Part shown: piece by piece, positions 59,011 through 64,000 of the stretch
Layout of the letters: each line of letters starts with the position of its first letter
How positions within the stretch are numbered: position 1 is the stretch's first letter
Assembly (NCBI GenBank): GCA_944472135.2
Contig: OX235265.1
Location: 47,217,459 to 47,281,458 of the forward strand
DNA length: 64,000 nucleotides
Direction: 5' to 3'
Origin: Trichobilharzia regenti
Lineage: Eukaryota > Platyhelminthes > Trematoda > Strigeidida > Schistosomatidae
Translations under genes and position numbers: made by a program
Notes under the pieces: model-generated
What the model was told of the DNA's origin: nothing
Seen by the model: the letters and a program-made list of their open reading frames with translations, nothing else
The model's database searches: none

Positions 59011-60304
59011 TTCAAGGTAGTTTGTGATGGTGATTAGTCTTAAAATAGTTTGTATAATAGTGTAAAAATCGTCTGTGCTGCGTTAGGAGTCTGGTGATTA
59101 GGAGTATAACAACAGCAAGGTGTTTTCTTCAGACGAAGCTATCTCACCGCTTTGGAGGGGGAGTTGACTCCGAAAAGAGAATATTCTGATTGTGAAGTTC
59201 TGTGGGGTTTCGCAGTGGACAGTAAGTTCTTCATACGAACACAACTCCAGGAAAACCCACTTCAAACAGGTTGTGTATCTGTGACCGGCCGACATCAAGA
59301 GGTTGTCGTCTGGCCCGTACGATCACGCAACGTGAATTTTTTGTTTTGCTTTAGATACTTCAAGAGGAAATCAACCAGGAAGTATTAACTGCCTATACAT
59401 CGGCTTTCAAGATTAATGAAAATAATATTATGTGTTTATTGTTAAGGCTGAAATTACTCTGACTCTAAATACACAATAGCATACTAAGTGATTTTAAATG
59501 GTATTTTTGTTACGGACCAATATCAGCATGAGGACCATTGAAAACCAAGGAAAAATAGACAGTCTTTTGATTCTAATCTAAGACTATCAGTGTGAATCCG
59601 TACTTTTTTAAGGAGCACAGTTTAAGACAATTTATGAAGTCAAGTAGTTGTTATTTAGCTATAAAATGGAGCCATAGGAAGTTACAAACCCCTCGCTATT
59701 ACATTCCAAACGAACAGCTAGACAATCCTGAACTCGATATCTAACAAAGGTTGTGGATTTTTAGTCTTAAAGAGTTCCAAACTGTGTAATCACACTCTGG
59801 CTTTATTTAACCACTTAGCGTATATTTAATTCACTACATACCCTACCAATGGATCTCAGGGATCTAGGACAAACTTCTGGATTATGTTCTAGCTTCCCTA
59901 AATTGTTCACCTCACTATAGTGAGGTGAATTGCTCAAAATGTCGATATAAGTTTCATACACTTTGGTTGTTGTTGACGAAAACTAAGATCACCTGCTCAT
60001 CAGTTGACCTGTTTTTTCACAAAGCCCCACAATTCGATATCCGACTAGTATACTCAATAAGAGCTGCCTCGAAATTAGACTTTCTGAAGGTTTATTGAAG
60101 ACTTTTGATTAGTGAAATTCACATTTTCATGTACGTCAGCAAGTATTATTCACCAGTGATAGTGAACTATGAAACTAATTGATACAGGAGAGAAAACGCA
60201 AGCAATGGGATTCCAGCCCATTGACTAAATAGCTACATCCTTGTCAGACTTAATGCATCTTACAGTCATAGACAAGAGGTTTCAAACTTGAAAAAAAACA
60301 GCGA
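59011..60304. other. No gene seen
   Basis: Short opposed frames near 59098-59388 lack any domain. The rest is AT-rich. Confidence 0.45.
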
Positions 60305-62060
60305 TCACTTTAATTTCAAACAGTAATTTTTATACAGAATGGAATTTTCAGTACTGTACACATTTCAGCAATTCGTCTCCTTTCACAAATAAACAACTAA
60401 AATAGTAGAAATAATAAGATTACATCAATAAAGATCAGAAATAGGGATCTCTGGCAATGAGCGAACCAACCAGGAACCGATTGTGCAACAAATAAGCAGG
60501 AAGAAATGGAGATGGATTGGCCATACTCTGAGAAAACAAACCATCAAGTGACATCACTAGACAAGCCATCGCTCGAGTGGAACCCGAGTGAGAAGTGGCG
60601 AGTTGGTCGTCAGTGCAAGGGTGACTTGGAGGAGGTGATGTGAAGAGGAGATGAAAGCATGTGGGCAGACTTGGAGAGGGGTGAAAACGTTGGCAGAAAA
60701 CCGAACGCAATGGAGACTTTGGCGGCTGAAGCCCTATGCTCTTCTAGGAATTAAAGGAAATAATAATAAATGAGGAGAAGGATAATATACATAATAGTAA
60801 TAATAATAATAATAATGCTTGTAATGAGTTGCTGTTTATTTACAGAATACAAAGTAGGTTTATAAGCTCTTTTTGTGACATTCATCCCTTCAAAACAACA
60901 TTTATGCTCTAGATGGTGTGGTTGAACTTTAATATTCTGTTGTACGACTATAAATTCTCATGAAATTCCTTCCAGTTTCACCTGAAGAGATACAAGGAGA
61001 AAGTAGCCAATAACAAAGGGGATGTTGAGCATCCAACAAGATGTTTGAATTAAAATGCTTGTCAGCAAGAATATCAGTTAGTTGGATCAAAGCAACACAA
61101 CTAACCTGATTACAGCCATCACGGTAACATATAACATAGCCTATTTTTGAGAAGCTCAAGAAAGAATAAGGTGGAACAATAAAGGAAATTGCGTAGAATA
61201 TATGAAATAATAAAAATGTAAGAGAAGAGGCTGAGTTATGCCAGAAAGTTTCAACTCTCTAAGATGGTAGATCACACGGAAGATTTTTATCACAAATCAA
61301 CAAGTTGTGAGACGCCTTCGAAGGTTATGTATAATAGAGAAACTAGCACTGTGATAGGTAATCTTTGATTTACTTCCAACTACCCTGTCGTCGATATAAA
61401 AAAAGCGATCACGGGAGTGAAGCAGTCCACGCATGTGTTGTTGTTCACATCTGAGACTGAAAATCAACGGTCTGTCATTTAGAGAGATTTAGTTTAAAGC
61501 CATGTGATGAATAAGATCACTGGCCAAACTCAGAAAGGAAACTATTCCCGTCAGAGTAATCTAACTAATACTTACGACAAAAAGCATCAGATAGTCATCA
61601 AATTTGATGGAACTAGTTTTAAAAGAATACAGTAAGTCATGTAAAAAGAGAGAGAGAAAAAAACAGAAGTGGAGGAAGTACAGCACTTAGAGGCACACTA
61701 GCTCCAGTAAACGAAGAAATGGGGGGGGGGAGCTTGCTCATAGAAACAGTGTTATTTTCTACCTCCAGAAATAAAAAATATGATTACCTTGTGATTTAGG
61801 GCTCAGTACATGCTGAAGTCAGTTTGCTTAACAAAAGTGTTCTAGGAACAGAATTGAAAGCGGTGGTATAAGTCTAAAAAGGTAGATAAAAACACACTGG
61901 AAACCATATCATGGCGCAGTAAAATGAAAGCACGTCAAGCGCTTCTGCTGCATTTATAAGCAAATTGCTTGGGGTCAGTGAAAGAGTTTGATAAGGGTTT
62001 AAGAACAAGCAAAGAGAAGCCTTTTTCATAATCTTCTAAAAAATGGAGACATGATGACTG
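60305..62060 (-). pseudogene. CR1-like LINE, decayed, with nested RTE-like insertion
   Basis: The minus strand parallels 11110-12730 of the CR1-like element. The 3' section near 60305-60420 shares 'atacagaatggaattt'. 61159-60929 encodes VALIQLTDILADKHFNSN and LSPCISSGETGRNFMRIYSR. Further on, RNA-like traces correspond to motif C ('gtcatcaaatttgatgg' near 61590), motif B (near 61690) and the region near 61960-61980 ('aagcaaattgcttggggtc'). Frames are destroyed throughout. Confidence 0.65.
60435..60770 (+). mobile_element. RTE-like LINE 3' end nested in the CR1-like copy
   Basis: It begins 'gatcagaaatagggatctct', carries the Trp/Arg-rich coding tail in broken frames, and ends GAAGCCCTATGCTCTTCTAG plus an AATAATAA repeat. 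It is nearly parallel to 22850-23165, including the shared 'aaaacaaaccatcaagtgac', so the two are close siblings. Confidence 0.75.
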
Positions 62061-62199
62061 TGGTAAGTATTTACTGGTTTTCTGTGCTTCTCTGACTGAG
62101 GTAATTTCTCAAAAAAATGTTCTTTTTAACGATTGATTACCTCCAAATAACCAATCAATATATAGTTAATTTTATTTCCTAATGAACCTCTTTTTTTAA

Positions 62200-62600
62200 G
62201 TATTGGTTTGTAGGTATTTGGTTGATTGGTTACAGGATTTCATCATGAGCTGACATTAGTTAAAGAACCATTGGAAAACCAACTGGGAGTACTGGACAAC
62301 TGTTTCGACAGCTTAGTCTGAGACTCCTCAGCAGTACGCACCCACCGCCACGGTTCTCAGCCAGCACCTCCTAGTTACAATGAGAGCTCGTAGACCATTG
62401 AGCGAGTGGGACCCGATCCAATGGGCCGTGAATTCTAACTTCTGCCAATTCACAACATAGTGCGACCACTAGCCAATGTCTTCGGCGAGTATTTATCTTC
62501 ACACCCGAGCTGCTGCATCCTACTGGTCACGACTTCCTAGTGGAACCCCAGGTAACTATCTACCTGAATAGGGCTAGTTGCCAGTGAGGATCTCATTGAT
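62200..62600 (-). mobile_element. SINE family B, full-length minus copy with intact core motif
   Basis: The hammerhead section is at 62289-62337. Stem I GTACTG/CAGTAC, CTGAGGA, GAAA and GTC are intact, but the stem II strands no longer pair well. The tRNA-like head is at about 62335-62415 and the 5' section runs to about 62600. Confidence 0.75.
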
Positions 62601-62719
62601 ATTCAGGTATTGGTTTGTAGGGATTTGGTTGATTGGTTGAGAGAATAGTTGGCTTACAGCATTATGATTGATACACAACAGACAAAAGTCACTTAAAAAA
62701 CAAAAACTCTCACGAGTTA

Positions 62720-63225
62720 GTTCGTAGGGGTTTGATTTCTTTCAAGTTTGACTGTGGACTGATATCAGTTAAAGAACCATTGAAAACCAGCCAAGGAGTG
62801 CTGGACAGCTGTTTCATCCAACTAGTTTAGGACTCATCAGTGTTTTTTATTTTTTTATTTTTTATTTACAGCTTGATTCCACACTGTATTTTTGGTACAA
62901 GTACAGAATTTTCAGCATGGATATCGGTAGCCCAAATTTTGCAGGCCGACCATAGATATCAGGTGTGCGCCGACGTGGGCTCGAACCCCGGACCATGTGC
63001 ATGGTCGGCGAGATTCCTAACCACTGTGCCACCGACGCACATCCACCGTGCATCCACCTCACCGGGGTTCGAATTCAAGGCCTTACGGTTACAAGGCAAG
63101 CTCGTAGATAATTCAACCACTGGGTTCTGGCTGAGTGACGAACTCATGCATCTTAACTTCTGCCGATTCGTCACTTTAGCACGACTGGCACCAGCCAGTG
63201 TCATTACTGACGAGTATTTGTCCTG
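62720..63225 (-). mobile_element. SINE family B split by a tRNA-headed SINE
   Basis: The 3' half is at 62720-62842 and the head and 5' section at about 63048-63225. Joined, they give the normal family order. The interruption is the element at 62843-63047. Confidence 0.7.
62843..63047 (-). mobile_element. SINE with family-A head but different body and A-rich tail (family D)
   Basis: On the minus strand the tRNA-like head (63040 to about 62965) is the family-A head: GCGTCGGTGGCACAG at the start and GGTCCGGGGTTCGAGCCC for the T arm. The body is unrelated to SINE A, and the 3' end is an A-rich tail of AAATAAAAAA type instead of the RTE-like tail. Confidence 0.7.
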
Positions 63226-63230
63226 TTGAT

Positions 63231-64000
63231 ATAAGTATAAAACCTGGGCACTGTGGTAGAGTATAACTCCATTATGGATAAGATTTTATTTTGATAAATC
63301 ACACAGTTTTGTTATACAGTAATATTAACTGATGACCACGTTTCGAGCACACGCTATTGCCACTCATAATCATATCAAGTCACTACTCACACAACTTTCT
63401 AACTTCATTTATATACATGCGTGTGTGGAATTGACTAGATATTTAAATAAAAATAAAAATAGGACAATGTACATTCAGAAATAATAATAATATGAGTGTT
63501 ATTGATCAATTACAATCAGATGGGAAATAACACGAGTGCTTTTATAGTCATAATAAGTAACTTGTTAGAATGTTGTGATGTACTTGAATTGAAATAGAAT
63601 TTTGAGATTATTTATTACCCTCCTCTGATTTGACTGACTGGTGGTAATAATATCTTCCATATTTTTGGTATTTTTATTGAGTCATTTCTGTTGCATGTGG
63701 ATTCGGTAATCAATCTCTCTCCACCTACATAGATTACTTTTTAGAATCTTAACCCTCTCTCACCCTATTGTGTAGTTGTGAGTTAATGCGTGTAGTCCAA
63801 TTGCTGAGCTTTTTTTCAAGATTACTTATCTTCTTGGGGTTAAACCATTCTTACCTTGGCCAAATTCTTATGTTCCAACAATCTGACTACCCGATCTACT
63901 AGTCTAACCTGTATAGTTGACCTCACTCACAGTCATTGTAAGGTATTTTGTAAATTATATTATTTTGTTTAATTGGGTCAACCTACAAGGTCCTTTAATC
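63231..64000 (-). mobile_element. Penelope-like element 3' region, running out of the window
   Basis: Homologous and parallel to 27575-28345: the terminal non-coding region first, then a decayed GIY-YIG nuclease coding region from about 63700 to the window end. Small indels break the nuclease frame. The reverse transcriptase, if present, lies beyond 64000. Confidence 0.75.

Noticed and set aside
62289..62337. A second fully intact hammerhead
   Set aside because: The core and stem I are intact, but the stem II strands do not pair well. It is noted within the SINE and not called as an active ribozyme.

Overview
The window looks like schistosome (Schistosoma, blood fluke) nuclear DNA. The support is AT-rich sequence and a dense mix of RTE-like and CR1-like non-LTR retrotransposons, Penelope-like elements (PLEs) with GIY-YIG endonucleases, and tRNA-derived short repeats of the Sm-alpha type carrying hammerhead-ribozyme motifs. 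The species cannot be fixed from the sequence. No CRISPR, rRNA, intact tRNA gene or bacterial operon is visible.

Only one convincing host gene is present. It is a plus-strand coding exon at 55408-57831 encoding an 807-residue Sp-family transcription factor with a Buttonhead box and three C2H2 fingers, most like the Sp6-9 class. It has a splice acceptor just upstream, an in-frame stop before the ATG, and a plausible polyadenylation signal near 58390. The 55 kb to its left is a gene desert built from transposon layers. PLE fragments in opposite orientations end about 80 bases from its splice acceptor.

Layout: 1-400 PLE ends folded back on each other; 1022-1371 a solo LTR; 2298-2508 an RTE tail with an 11-base target duplication; 4960-14690 a large inverted duplication (arms about 1.8 kb) later broken by a 3.3-kb CR1-like element (11098-14386, minus) and other insertions; 14941-19330 clusters of tRNA-derived SINEs, one with an intact hammerhead core, plus a 144-base perfect inverted duplication; 20870-29235 three PLE copies and an RTE piece; 29296-31760 SINE pairs; 32285-49685 a second, much larger inverted structure with near-identical 1.9-2.1 kb arms around 13.4 kb; 50905-53440 more SINEs; 53923-55310 opposed PLE fragments; 55408-58400 the Sp gene; 58460-64000 SINEs, a CR1 copy with an RTE nested inside, and a PLE end leaving the window.

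The repeats show how they interact. SINE family A ends in the same ~35-base tail as the local RTE-like LINE, which suggests borrowed retrotransposition machinery. The same tRNA-like head is also joined to a different body and an A-rich tail (62843-63047). A second family (B) and Sm-alpha-like copies (C) carry hammerhead motifs. Four LTR copies, three full or internally deleted with good 4-base target duplications, have no internal retrotransposon left. All retroelement reading frames seen are broken.
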